From an uncultured Lachnospiraceae bacterium (lineage in GTDB: Bacteria; Bacillota; Clostridia; Lachnospirales; Lachnospiraceae), in assembly GCA_944383765.1 (NCBI GenBank), contig CALWQT010000010.1:1-64000 (forward strand): a stretch of DNA of 64,000 bases. Direction: 5' to 3'. The notes beneath the pieces were generated by a model. It did not search any database, was not told the DNA's origin, and saw only the letters and a program-made list of their open reading frames with translations. The number at the start of each line of letters is the position of its first letter. Within the stretch, counting starts at the first letter, position 1. Positions 27,240 to 36,187 of this stretch are shown here, piece after piece. The translations under genes and the position numbers were made by a program.

Positions 27240-28312
27240 GACTGGCTCCTTTCATCGGTGGTATGCAGTAAGGCATTAATGCCGTAATAAAGAGCTTTCT
27301 TTTCCACCGGGCTGGCGTTTTCTTTCTGAAGGGCCTGGATATAGAAGCCGATCATGTCACTGGGATGTTCGGCAAACAGGGCGCTGAAATCATACTGCGG
27401 TTCCGATTCGTCCAGGATTTCTGATATTTTCAGGCGGTAAGATAAGGATTCCAGATCAAATTCCATTTCCGGGTCTCTCATTCCCCGGATGCGGAAACGG
27501 TAAATATGTTCGGTACCTCTTTTCTGGATTTCTTCGTCCATTCGCTGAGCCAGCTCCGTATTGGTCGTTTCAGGTGTGACATGGACGATGAGGGAGATGT
27601 ATTGGGTACGGGCCAGAGGAACAAATTCCAGAGAGGTCACTTTTCCGGTCATATAATTAATGTCTCCTACGATCATTCCATGCTGCCCGCTTTCTGTTTT
27701 ATCCAGAGGTTCCGGAGAACCGGGATAAGCCATACGGTTTCCGGAAAAGATTTCCGGTTTATGGATATGGCCCAGGGCAATATAGGAAAAGCTGCTGTTT
27801 AAAAGTTTTTCCCGGTCAAAGGGCAGATGTTTGGAATCGCCTCCGTGGGCCATCAGGATAGAGATACGGCCGTTGGCCGGGGCGTGGATCTCAGCCAGTC
27901 TGTTTTCTGTGATTTCCGCGGTATGGTAAGAGAAGCCGAATACTTCCGTATTGATTTCCTCAAAGTAAACGGAAGAAATCTGGTCGTCCAGGAAGAATGT
28001 GACATTGGGGGACCAGGTGAAACTTAAAAGGGCGGAACTTTTTCGGATGCGGTCATGGTTTCCTGCAATCATGCAGATACGCACAGCCGGTATGGTGGAA
28101 AACAGATAATTCAGTTCCTTCAGATCCCGTGCCAGAGGCTGACTGTGGAACAGGTCTCCGGATATAAAGATACAGTCTACGTCTCTGTCTTTGGCTTCCT
28201 GTATGATCCGGGCAAAGGTATCTTTGATTGCCTGGGCCCGTTCCCGGCTCCAGGGTTTGTCACTGTCTGGGTTCATGCCCCAATGTATATCTGCTGTGTG
28301 GATAAATTTCAT
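27236..28312 (-). CDS. SbcD/Mre11-like DNA exonuclease (YhaM/YhaO-type)
   Basis: 358 residues with the calcineurin-like phosphoesterase motifs: HTADIHWG (about 4-11), SGDLFH (about 50-55), AGNHDR (about 82-87), LMAHGGD (about 150) and ALGHIHKPE (about 174-182). All metal ligands are present. Partnering with the overlapping ATPase gene downstream, it should process DNA ends in a manganese-dependent way. The start codon follows GGAGGTCTTTCC. Family members in Firmicutes are named SbcD or YhaO; I do not choose between them. Confidence 0.88.
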   Translation of the reverse strand: MKFIHTADIHWGMNPDSDKPWSRERAQAIKDTFARIIQEAKDRDVDCIFISGDLFHSQPLARDLKELNYLFSTIPAVRICMIAGNHDRIRKSSALLSFTWSPNVTFFLDDQISSVYFEEINTEVFGFSYHTAEITENRLAEIHAPANGRISILMAHGGDSKHLPFDREKLLNSSFSYIALGHIHKPEIFSGNRMAYPGSPEPLDKTESGQHGMIVGDINYMTGKVTSLEFVPLARTQYISLIVHVTPETTNTELAQRMDEEIQKRGTEHIYRFRIRGMRDPEMEFDLESLSYRLKISEILDESEPQYDFSALFAEHPSDMIGFYIQALQKENASPVEKKALYYGINALLHTTDERSQS

Positions 28313-28365
28313 GGAAAGACCTCCGTGGTGAAAGATGGAAAGGGCGGCACAGCGCCTTTATGAGA

Positions 28366-28395
28366 AAAGGGCTGCCTGAAACAGGACAGCCCTTT
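28366..28395. terminator. asnS terminator (also usable from + strand)
   Basis: On the minus strand AAAGGGCTG pairs with CAGCCCTTT, with inner CCTG/CAGG, followed by TTTTCTC. It starts ten bases beyond the asnS stop. Confidence 0.8.
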
Positions 28396-28404
28396 GATCG
28401 TTCA

Positions 28405-29796
28405 TTACAGCTCGCAGTTGTTTACGGTTCTCGGGAACGGGATAACGTCACGGATGTTAGCCATGCCGGTAAGATACATGACACAGCGTTCAAATCCAAG
28501 GCCGAAGCCTGCGTGCCGGGTAGAGCCGTATTTACGGAGATCAAGATAGAATTTGTAGTCTTCCGCATTCAGCCCCAGTTCATTCATGCGGGTGAGGAGC
28601 TTGTTATAATCATTCTCTCTTTCGCTTCCTCCGATGATCTCGCCGATGCCGGGAACCAGGCAGTCCATGGCGGCCACTGTTTTACCGTCATCATTCTGTT
28701 TCATGTAGAAAGCCTTGATCTCTTTCGGATAGTCGGTGACAAACACCGGTTTTTTGAAAATCTGCTCAGTCAGATAACGCTCGTGCTCTGTCTGCAGGTC
28801 GCAGCCCCAGAATACCTTATAATCAAATTGGTCATTGTGTTTTTCCAGAAGTTCAATGGCCTCGGTATAGGTTACATGGCCGAATTCGGAATTCAGCACG
28901 CCATTCAGACGATCCAGCAGATTCTTATCTACAAACTGATTGAAGAAATTCATTTCTTCCGGAGCATGTTCCATCACATAGCGGATAATATATTTTAACA
29001 TGCCTTCTGCTTCAGCCATATTGTCATTCAGGTCTGCAAATGCCATTTCCGGTTCGATCATCCAGAATTCAGCAGCATGACGGGTGGTGTTGGAATTTTC
29101 AGCCCGGAAAGTAGGACCAAAGGTATATACGTTGCGGAACGCCATCGCATAGGTTTCCACATTCAACTGGCCGCTAACCGTCAGGTAAGTTGCTTTATTG
29201 AAGAAATCCTGAGAATAATCGATGGAACCATCTTCCTTTTTAGGTGGGTTCATCATATCCAGAGTGGTAACCTGGAACATTTCTCCGGCACCTTCACAGT
29301 CGCTGGCAGTGATCAGGGGAGTATGGACATATACGAATCCTCTTTCCTGAAAATACTGATGAATGGCGTAGGCAATCAGAGAACGGACACGGAATACCGC
29401 CTGAAAGGTATTCGTTCTGGGACGCAGATGGGAAATCGTGCGCAGGTACTCAAAGGAATGGCGTTTTTTCTGCAGAGGATAATCTGCGCTGGATGCGCCT
29501 TCTACCAATACTTCAGATGCCTGGATCTCAAACGGCTGTTTTGCCTGGGGAGTTGCCACCAGGGTACCTTTTACTATAAGAGCAGCCCCTACGTTGGTTT
29601 TGCTGATCTCATCAAAGTTTGCCATAGTATCATGATAAACGACCTGAAGCGTTTCAAAGTAAGAACCGTCATTTAATACGATAAAACCGAAAGATTTGGA
29701 ATCCCGGATACTTCTTACCCAGCCTCCTACCGTTACTTCTTTGTCCAGATAATGTTCACGGTTTTTGTATATTTCCTTTATGGTAATCAAGTTCAT
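28405..29796 (-). CDS. asnS: asparaginyl-tRNA synthetase
   Basis: 463 residues, class IIb synthetase. An N-terminal OB-fold anticodon domain (about 1-110, [19 protein letters not shown]) precedes the catalytic core with motif 2 [17 protein letters not shown] (about 211-227) and motif 3 [15 protein letters not shown] (about 435-449). It charges tRNA-Asn with asparagine. It is a stand-alone gene with an AGGAGATACGG ribosome site and its own promoter; the short leader rules out a T-box. Confidence 0.96.
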   Translation of the reverse strand: MNLITIKEIYKNREHYLDKEVTVGGWVRSIRDSKSFGFIVLNDGSYFETLQVVYHDTMANFDEISKTNVGAALIVKGTLVATPQAKQPFEIQASEVLVEGASSADYPLQKKRHSFEYLRTISHLRPRTNTFQAVFRVRSLIAYAIHQYFQERGFVYVHTPLITASDCEGAGEMFQVTTLDMMNPPKKEDGSIDYSQDFFNKATYLTVSGQLNVETYAMAFRNVYTFGPTFRAENSNTTRHAAEFWMIEPEMAFADLNDNMAEAEGMLKYIIRYVMEHAPEEMNFFNQFVDKNLLDRLNGVLNSEFGHVTYTEAIELLEKHNDQFDYKVFWGCDLQTEHERYLTEQIFKKPVFVTDYPKEIKAFYMKQNDDGKTVAAMDCLVPGIGEIIGGSERENDYNKLLTRMNELGLNAEDYKFYLDLRKYGSTRHAGFGLGFERCVMYLTGMANIRDVIPFPRTVNNCEL

Positions 29797-29847
29797 AACC
29801 GTATCTCCTTTGTCATATTTTCTTCCTATTATAATAATCTACAGGTG

Positions 29848-29876
29848 ATTATACTGTATTTTCTATTGCTATTCAA
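29848..29876 (-). promoter_or_regulatory. asnS promoter
   Basis: On the minus strand TTGAAT (29876-29871), 17 bases, perfect TATAAT (29853-29848). Confidence 0.7.
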
Positions 29877-29993
29877 GGTTTTGAACATAATTTATTTGTC
29901 GGGAGAAACTGCAAAAATACGACAAAACAAAAAAATATTCCCCATATATGGCGAATATAGACAGGAAATGCACAAGATGTGGGAAGGAAAGAG

Positions 29994-30022
29994 AATGTTA
30001 GAGGAATGTTAGAAGATTGTTA
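29994..30022 (+). repeat. three direct heptamers with 11-base period
   Basis: AATGTTA (29994-30000), AATGTTA (30005-30011), ATTGTTA (30016-30022). The spacing is one helical turn, as in binding sites of OmpR/PhoB-type response regulators. They lie about 75 bases upstream of the glgC -10. Confidence 0.5.
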
Positions 30023-30074
30023 AAAAAAATGTCAGAAATTGCACAAAAAAGTACAAAGAATATTAAGAAAATTG

Positions 30075-30103
30075 TTCACTATTTCCAAATAGTGTGGTAT
30101 AAT
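30075..30103 (+). promoter_or_regulatory. glgC promoter with extended -10
   Basis: TTCACT (30075-30080), 17 bases, TGGTATAAT ending at 30103. The TGn motif makes it an extended -10 promoter. The start is near 30110, 35 bases before the glgC ATG. Confidence 0.65.
30077..30094. promoter_or_regulatory. inverted repeat in the glgC promoter spacer
   Basis: CACTATTT and AAATAGTG form perfect 8-base arms around CC. The site lies between -35 and -10, the classical position for a repressor or a MerR-type regulator. Confidence 0.55.
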
Positions 30104-30144
30104 ACGTTTATAACTAAAAACTCACAGCAAGAGGTGATAACGTA

Positions 30145-31419
30145 ATGATCAAGAAAGAAATGATTGCCATGTTATTGGCAGGAGGACAGGGGAGCCGTCT
30201 TGGTGTATTGACGCAAAATGTTGCCAAGCCTGCGGTATCGTTTGGAGGTAAATACCGTATTATCGACTTTCCGCTGAGTAACTGCATTAATTCCGGCGTA
30301 GACACGGTAGGGGTGCTCACCCAGTATCAGCCATTGCGTTTGAATGCCCATATCGGGATTGGTATTCCGTGGGATTTGGACCGCAATGTAGGTGGTGTAA
30401 CGATTCTGCCGCCGTATGAGAAGAGCAAAGGAAGTGACTGGTATACCGGTACAGCCAATGCGATCTATCAGAATCTGGAATATATGGAGACATATAATCC
30501 GGATTATGTTTTAATCCTTTCTGGTGACCATATTTATAAGATGGATTATGAAGTCATGCTGGAATATCACAAGGCAAATAATGCTGATGTCACCATTGCT
30601 GCTATGCCGGTGCCTATCGAGGAAGCAAGCCGTTTCGGAGTGGTAATCACCGATGATAATAACCGGATTACTGAGTTTGAGGAAAAACCGGCGAAGCCAA
30701 GAAGCAATCTGGCATCCATGGGAATTTACATATTTAACTGGAAGGTATTGAAAGATGCCCTGATCAAAATGTCAGAAGAGCCGGGCTGCGATTTCGGAAA
30801 GCATATTATCCCATACTGCCATAGCAGGGGAGACAGGATTTTTGCCTACGAATATAATGGATATTGGAAAGATGTGGGAACTCTGGGTTCCTATTGGGAA
30901 GCCAATATGGAATTGATCGATATCATTCCGGAGTTTAATCTGTATGAAGAATATTGGAAGATTTATACAAAGACGGACCGAATACCGCCTCAGTATGTTT
31001 CCGCAGATGCAGTGATCGAAAGAAGCATTGTAGGAGAAGGCGCGGAAGTCTACGGTGAGATTTATAATTCTGTCATTGGCTCCGGAGTTATCATCGGCAA
31101 AGGCGCGGTGGTAAAGGACTCTATCGTTATGCATGGCAGCGTGATCGAAGAGGGAGCTCATGTGGACAAGGCTATTATTGCAGAAGATGTAAAAGTGGGA
31201 AGCGGTGCACAGCTTGGTGTGGGAGAGTATGCTCCCAGTAAGTATGATCCGAAAGTATACCAGTTTGACCTGGTGACTGTGGGAGAACACAGTGTGATTC
31301 CGCCGAATGTACAGATTGGAAAAAATACCGCAATCAGCGGCGTGACGGAAGCTGAGGACTATCCGGACGGAGTATTGGCAAGCGGAGATTACATTATAAA
31401 GGCAGGTGGAGTACGATGA
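30145..31419 (+). CDS. glgC: glucose-1-phosphate adenylyltransferase
   Basis: 424 residues. It makes ADP-glucose for glycogen. The N-terminal nucleotidyltransferase domain has [13 protein letters not shown] (about 13-25), [19 protein letters not shown] (19 residues from about 28) and [10 protein letters not shown] (about 130-139) with the catalytic Asp. The C-terminal left-handed beta-helix (about 290-424) carries hexapeptide repeats. It overlaps glgD by ATGA, so both subunits are made together. The gene is first in the glgC-glgD-spoVG unit behind the operator-rich region at 29797-30144. Confidence 0.95.
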   Translation: MIKKEMIAMLLAGGQGSRLGVLTQNVAKPAVSFGGKYRIIDFPLSNCINSGVDTVGVLTQYQPLRLNAHIGIGIPWDLDRNVGGVTILPPYEKSKGSDWYTGTANAIYQNLEYMETYNPDYVLILSGDHIYKMDYEVMLEYHKANNADVTIAAMPVPIEEASRFGVVITDDNNRITEFEEKPAKPRSNLASMGIYIFNWKVLKDALIKMSEEPGCDFGKHIIPYCHSRGDRIFAYEYNGYWKDVGTLGSYWEANMELIDIIPEFNLYEEYWKIYTKTDRIPPQYVSADAVIERSIVGEGAEVYGEIYNSVIGSGVIIGKGAVVKDSIVMHGSVIEEGAHVDKAIIAEDVKVGSGAQLGVGEYAPSKYDPKVYQFDLVTVGEHSVIPPNVQIGKNTAISGVTEAEDYPDGVLASGDYIIKAGGVR

Positions 31420-32537
31420 GAGCAGTCGGTATTGTTTTGGCAGGCGGAAACAGCAAGAGAATGAAGGAGTTATCCAATAAAAGGGCAATCTCTGCCATGC
31501 CTATTGCAGGAAGTTACAGGAGCATCGACTTCGCATTGAGTAATATGAGCAATTCTCATATTCAGAGCGTTGCGGTATTTACACAGTATAATTCCCGTTC
31601 CCTGAACGAGCATCTGAGTTCTTCCAAATGGTGGGATTTTGGAAGAAAGCAGGGAGGACTTTATGTATTTACTCCTACCATCACGGCGGAGAGCAGTGAC
31701 TGGTACCGGGGAACAGCAGATGCCCTTTACCAGAACCTGACGTTTTTAAAGAACAGCCATGAACCGTATGTGGTGATTGCAGCTGGTGATGGTATCTATA
31801 AGATGGATTACAATAAGGTTCTGGAATACCATATTGAGAAAAAAGCGGATATCACTGTTGTATGTAAGGATATGCCGGAAGATGTGGACACCACAAGATT
31901 TGGTATTGTGAAGGTAAACGATGACGGAAGGATCGTGGACTTTGAAGAGAAACCTATGGTGGCTACGTCTAACACGATTTCCTGTGGTATTTATGTAATC
32001 CGCAGAAGACAGCTGATCGAACTGATCGAGCGGTGCGCAGCGGAAGACCGTTATGATTTCGTTCGGGATGTACTGGTACGTTACCGCAACCTGAAACGGA
32101 TTTATGCTTACAAGACAGAAGATTACTGGAGCAACATTGCTTCCGTAGAGTCTTACTATAAAACAAACATGGACTTCCTGAAACCGGAAGTGAGAGATTA
32201 TTTCTTTAAACAGTATCCTGATGTGTATTCCAAAGTGGGAGATTTTCCGCCGGCAAAATATAATCCCGGAGCATCTGTAAAGAACAGTCTGATATCCAGT
32301 GGTTGTATTATCAATGGAACTGTGGAGAATTCTTTGCTGTTTAAAAAGGCCTACATTGGCAACAACTGTGTGATCAAGAATTCTATTATCCTGAATGATG
32401 TATATATTGGAGACAATACAGTCATTGAAAACTGTATCGTGGAAAGCCGTGATACCATTCGGGCGAATACCACACATATCGGTACACCGGATAATATTAA
32501 GATTGTGATCGAGAAAAATGAAAGATATACGCTGTAG
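31416..32537 (+). CDS. glgD: GlgD, non-catalytic/regulatory ADP-glucose pyrophosphorylase subunit
   Basis: 373 residues, homologous to GlgC but diverged at the nucleotide loop ([17 protein letters not shown]) and at the catalytic segment, which reads [10 protein letters not shown] in place of [10 protein letters not shown]. In Firmicutes GlgD is a regulatory partner that raises GlgC activity in a heterotetramer. A C-terminal beta-helix is retained. GGTGGAG precedes the start, which overlaps the glgC stop. Confidence 0.92.
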   Translation: MRAVGIVLAGGNSKRMKELSNKRAISAMPIAGSYRSIDFALSNMSNSHIQSVAVFTQYNSRSLNEHLSSSKWWDFGRKQGGLYVFTPTITAESSDWYRGTADALYQNLTFLKNSHEPYVVIAAGDGIYKMDYNKVLEYHIEKKADITVVCKDMPEDVDTTRFGIVKVNDDGRIVDFEEKPMVATSNTISCGIYVIRRRQLIELIERCAAEDRYDFVRDVLVRYRNLKRIYAYKTEDYWSNIASVESYYKTNMDFLKPEVRDYFFKQYPDVYSKVGDFPPAKYNPGASVKNSLISSGCIINGTVENSLLFKKAYIGNNCVIKNSIILNDVYIGDNTVIENCIVESRDTIRANTTHIGTPDNIKIVIEKNERYTL

Positions 32538-32573
32538 AAAAGACAGTAATATGACAAAAGGGGTGTTTACATT

Positions 32574-32852
32574 ATGCAGATTACGGATGTAAGAGTGAGG
32601 AAAATCGAAAAAGAAGGAAAAATGAAAGCAATCGTTTCCATTACCCTGGATAACGAATTTGTGATTCATGACATTAAGGTAATTGAGGGAGAAAAAGGCT
32701 TATTTATTGCTATGCCCAGCCGGAAAGCAGCAGATGGGGAGTACAGGGATATTGCCCATCCTATCAATTCGGCTACCAGAGATATGATTCAGAGTGTGAT
32801 TCTTTCCAAGTATGAGACCACCACACTGGATCTGCCTGAAGGGGAATTTTGA
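32574..32852 (+). CDS. spoVG: septation/sporulation regulator SpoVG
   Basis: 92 residues, full-length SpoVG: begins [19 protein letters not shown], with the central IHDIKVIEG and the [18 protein letters not shown] motif. SpoVG is a small nucleic-acid-binding regulator involved in septum formation, sporulation and post-transcriptional control. It follows glgD by 36 bases with no visible terminator or new promoter, so it is probably carried on the glycogen transcript. AAAAGGGGTG is its ribosome site. The terminator at 32886 closes the unit. Confidence 0.95.
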   Translation: MQITDVRVRKIEKEGKMKAIVSITLDNEFVIHDIKVIEGEKGLFIAMPSRKAADGEYRDIAHPINSATRDMIQSVILSKYETTTLDLPEGEF

Positions 32853-32885
32853 TCCGGATATCTCATTATGATGTAACGCAGTATG

Positions 32886-32914
32886 GCGCGGCATGATTTA
32901 TGCCGCGCTGTTTT
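32886..32914 (+). terminator. terminator of glgC-glgD-spoVG
   Basis: GCGCGGCAT (32886-32894) pairs with ATGCCGCGC (32900-32908), loop GATTT, followed by TGTTTTA. The T-run is short but the stem is strong. Confidence 0.7.
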
Positions 32915-33035
32915 ATGTGAGGAAATCTGGTGCATGACATTTTTGATATGATACCATGCAGTATTGATGTTGTACTTTTGAACCATGGAATGTTACACTG
33001 CTTTCAGAGTTGAACGATCAGATGGAGGTAGGTAT

Positions 33036-34220
33036 ATGACATGGTTGCCAATCACCGCATTCACCGCGGTAGCTGTTATTTATGCCATAGGGGATTATGT
33101 GGCAGTTAAAACAAAGGGAGTTATTTCTTCCATTTTGGTGGCAATTTTTTTATTGTTGCTGCTGGGGGGAACGTTACAGCTGTTGCCGGCAGATCTTATG
33201 GACCTGTCAGGACTGAATGGTTTGATTCCCACATTCGGTATGGGATTGATTCTGGTAAATGTAGGTTCCCTGATGAATCTGAATGATCTGAAACGGGAAT
33301 GGAAAACGGTGGCGGTTTCTCTGGCCGGCATTGCAGGAATCATTCTGGTGGATCTGACTATTGGAACAGCAATTTTCGGCAGGGAAAGAGCTCTGGCAGC
33401 GATTCCGCCCACTGCGGGGGGAACTGCAGTTACCATGATGATCACAGAGGCGGCTAATGTAGCCGGCCGGCCGGAAATCGGTTCTTTTGTGGCAGCGATC
33501 ACAGCGCTGCAGATTTTGGTAGGTCTTCCAATTGCTTCTTTTTGTCTCAGAAAAGCAGCCAGAAGCTTTATTCAGGACGGAGGACATAAGCAGAACGATA
33601 AAAGAACAGGAAAAGAAATCAATCTGCGGGTGATTCCGAAGCTTCCCCAGGTTTTGAATGCTTCCAGTACAGTGCATTTTGCAAGATTGGGGATCGTGGC
33701 TGTTCTGGCCCAACTGTGTACGAATGTAACAGGAATCAGCACAGGAGTGACCTTCCTGGTATTTGGTATTGTGGCAGGGGCCTTGGGTATTGTAGAAAAG
33801 GGAAGTCTGAAAACAGCAGGAGGAGAAAGCCTTTTAATGCTGGCAACTTATGCGTTTGTGACCTCCAGTTTTGTATCCATGAAATTTTCTGATTTTGGAG
33901 CGCTTCTGGTTCCGGTATTGGGATTGCTGTTCATTGGGGCAGCTGGTGTGGTTGTGGTTGCGGCTGTAACGGGAAAACTGTTGAAATGGAATCCGTATCT
34001 GGCTGTGGCAGTAGGTGTGGCCTGCTTATTTGGCTATCCGGTTACTTATGCGGTGGCAATGGAAGTGGCAGGCGGAGTAACAAAAGAGGGAGATTTTACC
34101 CCGGAAGAGGAGCAAAAGATTGTGAATTATCTGCTTCCTAAAATGTTAGTTGCCGGTGTGGTGTCAGTCAGCCTTGCGTCGGTTATTCTGGGAGGAATAA
34201 TTATCCCATATTTGTTTTAA
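33036..34220 (+). CDS. multi-pass membrane transporter, family not assigned
   Basis: 394 residues with about ten hydrophobic helices arranged as two halves: one before and one after a charged cytoplasmic loop (about residues 180-205, rich in Lys/Asn/Asp). A Gly/Thr-rich re-entrant-like segment PPTAGGTAVTMMITEAANVAGRP (from about 128; shown only in part: PTAGGTAVTMM) recalls GltS/DUF819-type carriers, but I cannot name the family. The start at 33036 (MTWLPITAF) follows ATGGAGGTAGGT and is preferred to an ATG 51 bases upstream. It is 32 bases before an M20 amidohydrolase gene, so it likely imports that enzyme's amidated or peptidic substrate. Confidence 0.75.
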   Translation: MTWLPITAFTAVAVIYAIGDYVAVKTKGVISSILVAIFLLLLLGGTLQLLPADLMDLSGLNGLIPTFGMGLILVNVGSLMNLNDLKREWKTVAVSLAGIAGIILVDLTIGTAIFGRERALAAIPPTAGGTAVTMMITEAANVAGRPEIGSFVAAITALQILVGLPIASFCLRKAARSFIQDGGHKQNDKRTGKEINLRVIPKLPQVLNASSTVHFARLGIVAVLAQLCTNVTGISTGVTFLVFGIVAGALGIVEKGSLKTAGGESLLMLATYAFVTSSFVSMKFSDFGALLVPVLGLLFIGAAGVVVVAAVTGKLLKWNPYLAVAVGVACLFGYPVTYAVAMEVAGGVTKEGDFTPEEEQKIVNYLLPKMLVAGVVSVSLASVILGGIIIPYLF

Positions 34221-34252
34221 AAGTCAGAGGTAAGATAGAAGGAGAATATGAA

Positions 34253-35422
34253 ATGATGTTTCGGGTATCAGAGGAATTAAAAAAAGAAATCATTGCCAAC
34301 AGAAGAGAACTTCACCGGAGGGCAGAGATCGGATTTGACCTGCCCAAAACGAGAGCCTATGTAATGGATAAACTGAAAGAATACGGCTATGAACCGGTAG
34401 AAATCGGAGGGGGTATTACCTGCACAGCAGGTTCCGGCGGTAAGACGATTCTGCTGCGGGCGGATATGGATGCCCTTCCTATGGAGGAACAGTCGGGAGA
34501 GGAATTTGCCTGTACCGATGGAAACTGCCATTCCTGTGGCCACGATTGCCATACTGCCATGCTTTTGGGGGCGGCAAAAGCATTCAAGGAGATGGAAGGG
34601 ACTCTGAAGGGAACTGTAAAATTCATGTTCCAGCCGGCGGAGGAATTACTTGGAGGAGCGAAAGCCATGATAGAAGCCGGAATCCTGGATCATCCCAAGG
34701 TAGATGCAGCCATGGGGCTTCACATTGCAGTGGCACGGGAGAATACGGTTCCGGGAACGGTACTGATCACGCATGGTACCATGAATAATTCAGGAGATGC
34801 GGTAAAGATTACCGTGCAGGGGAAAGATGCCCATGGCTCCACTCCTGAAAAAGGAATTGATTCGGTCAGTATTGCGGCAAGAATCGTACTGGGGCTGGAA
34901 GAACTGGTAGCAAAGGAGATTCCCAGCAAGGAAGATTCTGTAGTTCTGGTGGGAAAGATTGCAGGAGGGACGACCTGCAATACCGTGGGAGGAACTACGG
35001 TTATGGAAGTATCCATACGAACCCAGGGGTATGAAGAAAGGGATTACCTGAAACGGCGGGTGAAAGAGATTGCTCAGGGAATCGCAGCTGTTTACCGGGG
35101 CAGCGCGGAAGTAGAATACCAGTACGGCATGCCTCCGCTAGTCAATCATGAGGAATTGCTAAATGAATGCAAAGATTATCTGAAAGAATTCCTTCCGGAA
35201 GAAAAGATCGTGGAAGTGGGCAACCAGGGAGGCTGCGAAGATTTTACCATGGTCTGTGAAAGAGTGCCTTCCATTTTTCTGATGATAGGAGCTGGGGACA
35301 GCGGGCATGGATATGTAAATGGAGCCCATCATCCAGCTATGAGGATTGATGAAGATGCGTTATCCGCAGGCACGGAAGTGTATGTTAACTGCGGAATCAG
35401 ATGGCTGGAAAATCATAGGTGA
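34253..35422 (+). CDS. M20-family amidohydrolase (aminoacylase/carboxypeptidase-like)
   Basis: 389 residues. The zinc ligands appear in ADMDALPM (about 78), HSCGHDCHTAM (about 98-108) and the QPAEE motif (about 131), with a C-terminal GAHHPAM His. The lid/dimerisation domain is inserted at about 185-295. It resembles IAA-amino acid/hippurate hydrolases and N-acyl amino acid deacylases, which release an amino acid from an amide. The substrate is unknown; the transporter gene immediately upstream probably supplies it. AGAAGGAGAAT is the ribosome site. Convergent with udk, sharing a terminator. Confidence 0.9.
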   Translation: MMFRVSEELKKEIIANRRELHRRAEIGFDLPKTRAYVMDKLKEYGYEPVEIGGGITCTAGSGGKTILLRADMDALPMEEQSGEEFACTDGNCHSCGHDCHTAMLLGAAKAFKEMEGTLKGTVKFMFQPAEELLGGAKAMIEAGILDHPKVDAAMGLHIAVARENTVPGTVLITHGTMNNSGDAVKITVQGKDAHGSTPEKGIDSVSIAARIVLGLEELVAKEIPSKEDSVVLVGKIAGGTTCNTVGGTTVMEVSIRTQGYEERDYLKRRVKEIAQGIAAVYRGSAEVEYQYGMPPLVNHEELLNECKDYLKEFLPEEKIVEVGNQGGCEDFTMVCERVPSIFLMIGAGDSGHGYVNGAHHPAMRIDEDALSAGTEVYVNCGIRWLENHR

Positions 35423-35426
35423 TGAC

Positions 35427-35461
35427 AAAAGAGAGTGGCATAGGTTGTGCCACTCTCTTTT
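35427..35461. terminator. bidirectional terminator, M20 gene / udk
   Basis: AAAAGAGAGTGGCA (35427-35440) pairs perfectly with TGCCACTCTCTTTT (35448-35461). A-run and T-run flanks make it active in both directions between convergent genes. Confidence 0.9.
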
Positions 35462-35463
35462 GT

Positions 35464-36081
35464 TTACTGACCGGAAGCCAGAAATGCACGGATCTTGTTG
35501 CTCACCAGGTCAAAAGCCACGTCATTCATACCGCTGTTAGTGATCACATCGGCATAAATCTTCGTGGGCTCTACATAAAGATTGTGCATAGGCTTTACGG
35601 TAGACAGATACTGGTCAATGATATTTTCTATGTCACGTCCACGCTCCGCAGTGTCTCTTACAATTCTTCGCAGGATTCTTTCATCTGCATCCGCATCTAC
35701 AAAAATTTTAATGTCCAGCAGTTCTCTCAGACGTTTATCACAGAGAACAAGAATGCCTTCCAGCAGGATCACCCGTTTTGGCTCAATGGTGATGGTTTCT
35801 TTTGCTCTGGTGTGAAGGCTGTAGTTATAAGTGGGGCATTGGATGGCATGACCTGCTTTCAGCTGTTTTAAATGCTCTACCAAAAGTCCGGTTTCCAGGG
35901 AATCCGGGTGGTCATAATTCAGCTTTTTTCTTTCCTCAAAAGGAATATCATCATGAGCTTTGTAATAATTGTCATGATAAATGACAGAAACCTGGTCCTG
36001 AAACAGGTCTTTTAACCGGTTGGTAAATGTTGATTTTCCAGATCCGGTACCTCCGGCAATTCCGATGATAATAGAATTCAT
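35464..36081 (-). CDS. udk: uridine kinase
   Basis: 205 residues. Phosphorylates uridine/cytidine with ATP or GTP in salvage. Walker A GGTGSGKST is at about 10-18, with the IYHDNYYK substrate motif (about 34-41), the DHPDSLET block and the C-terminal VEPTKIYADVI. Length is typical. CGGAGGAAACAC precedes the ATG. It lies downstream of the LysR gene on the same strand but is separated from it by a hairpin at 36101-36127. Confidence 0.95.
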   Translation of the reverse strand: MNSIIIGIAGGTGSGKSTFTNRLKDLFQDQVSVIYHDNYYKAHDDIPFEERKKLNYDHPDSLETGLLVEHLKQLKAGHAIQCPTYNYSLHTRAKETITIEPKRVILLEGILVLCDKRLRELLDIKIFVDADADERILRRIVRDTAERGRDIENIIDQYLSTVKPMHNLYVEPTKIYADVITNSGMNDVAFDLVSNKIRAFLASGQ

Positions 36082-36100
36082 GTGTTTCCTCCGTTCGTAG

Positions 36101-36127
36101 AAAAAGACCGTCCGTGAGGGGCGGCCC
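36101..36127 (-). terminator. hairpin between lysR-type gene and udk
   Basis: On the minus strand GGGCCGC pairs with the CGGTC region and is followed by TTTTTCT, 20 bases before the udk start. It probably ends the LysR transcript; an attenuator role for udk is possible. Confidence 0.55.
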
Positions 36128-36187
36128 TGAAGTTATCTGTAGTATACAACAGAATGAGCGGTAAGTCCAATAGAAAATGAAAAGAAA

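Larger units (their letters stand above)
29797..30144. other. divergent control region, asnS / glgC
   Basis: This 348-base AT-rich gap holds the asnS promoter (minus), the glgC promoter (plus), an inverted repeat inside the latter, and three 11-base-period direct repeats. No open reading frame with a ribosome site was seen. Confidence 0.7.

Noticed and set aside
28297-28305. Perfect DnaA box complement TGTGGATAA
   Set aside because: Single copy inside the SbcD-like coding region (encoding part of the HTADIHW motif); explained by protein coding.
29797-29850. T-box before asnS
   Set aside because: The promoter lies about 50 bases before the start codon, leaving no room, and no GGTGG-type T-box motif is present.
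31416-32537. glgD as a recent duplicate of glgC
   Set aside because: Sequence is strongly diverged in the active site; the glgC-glgD pair is an ancient Firmicute arrangement.
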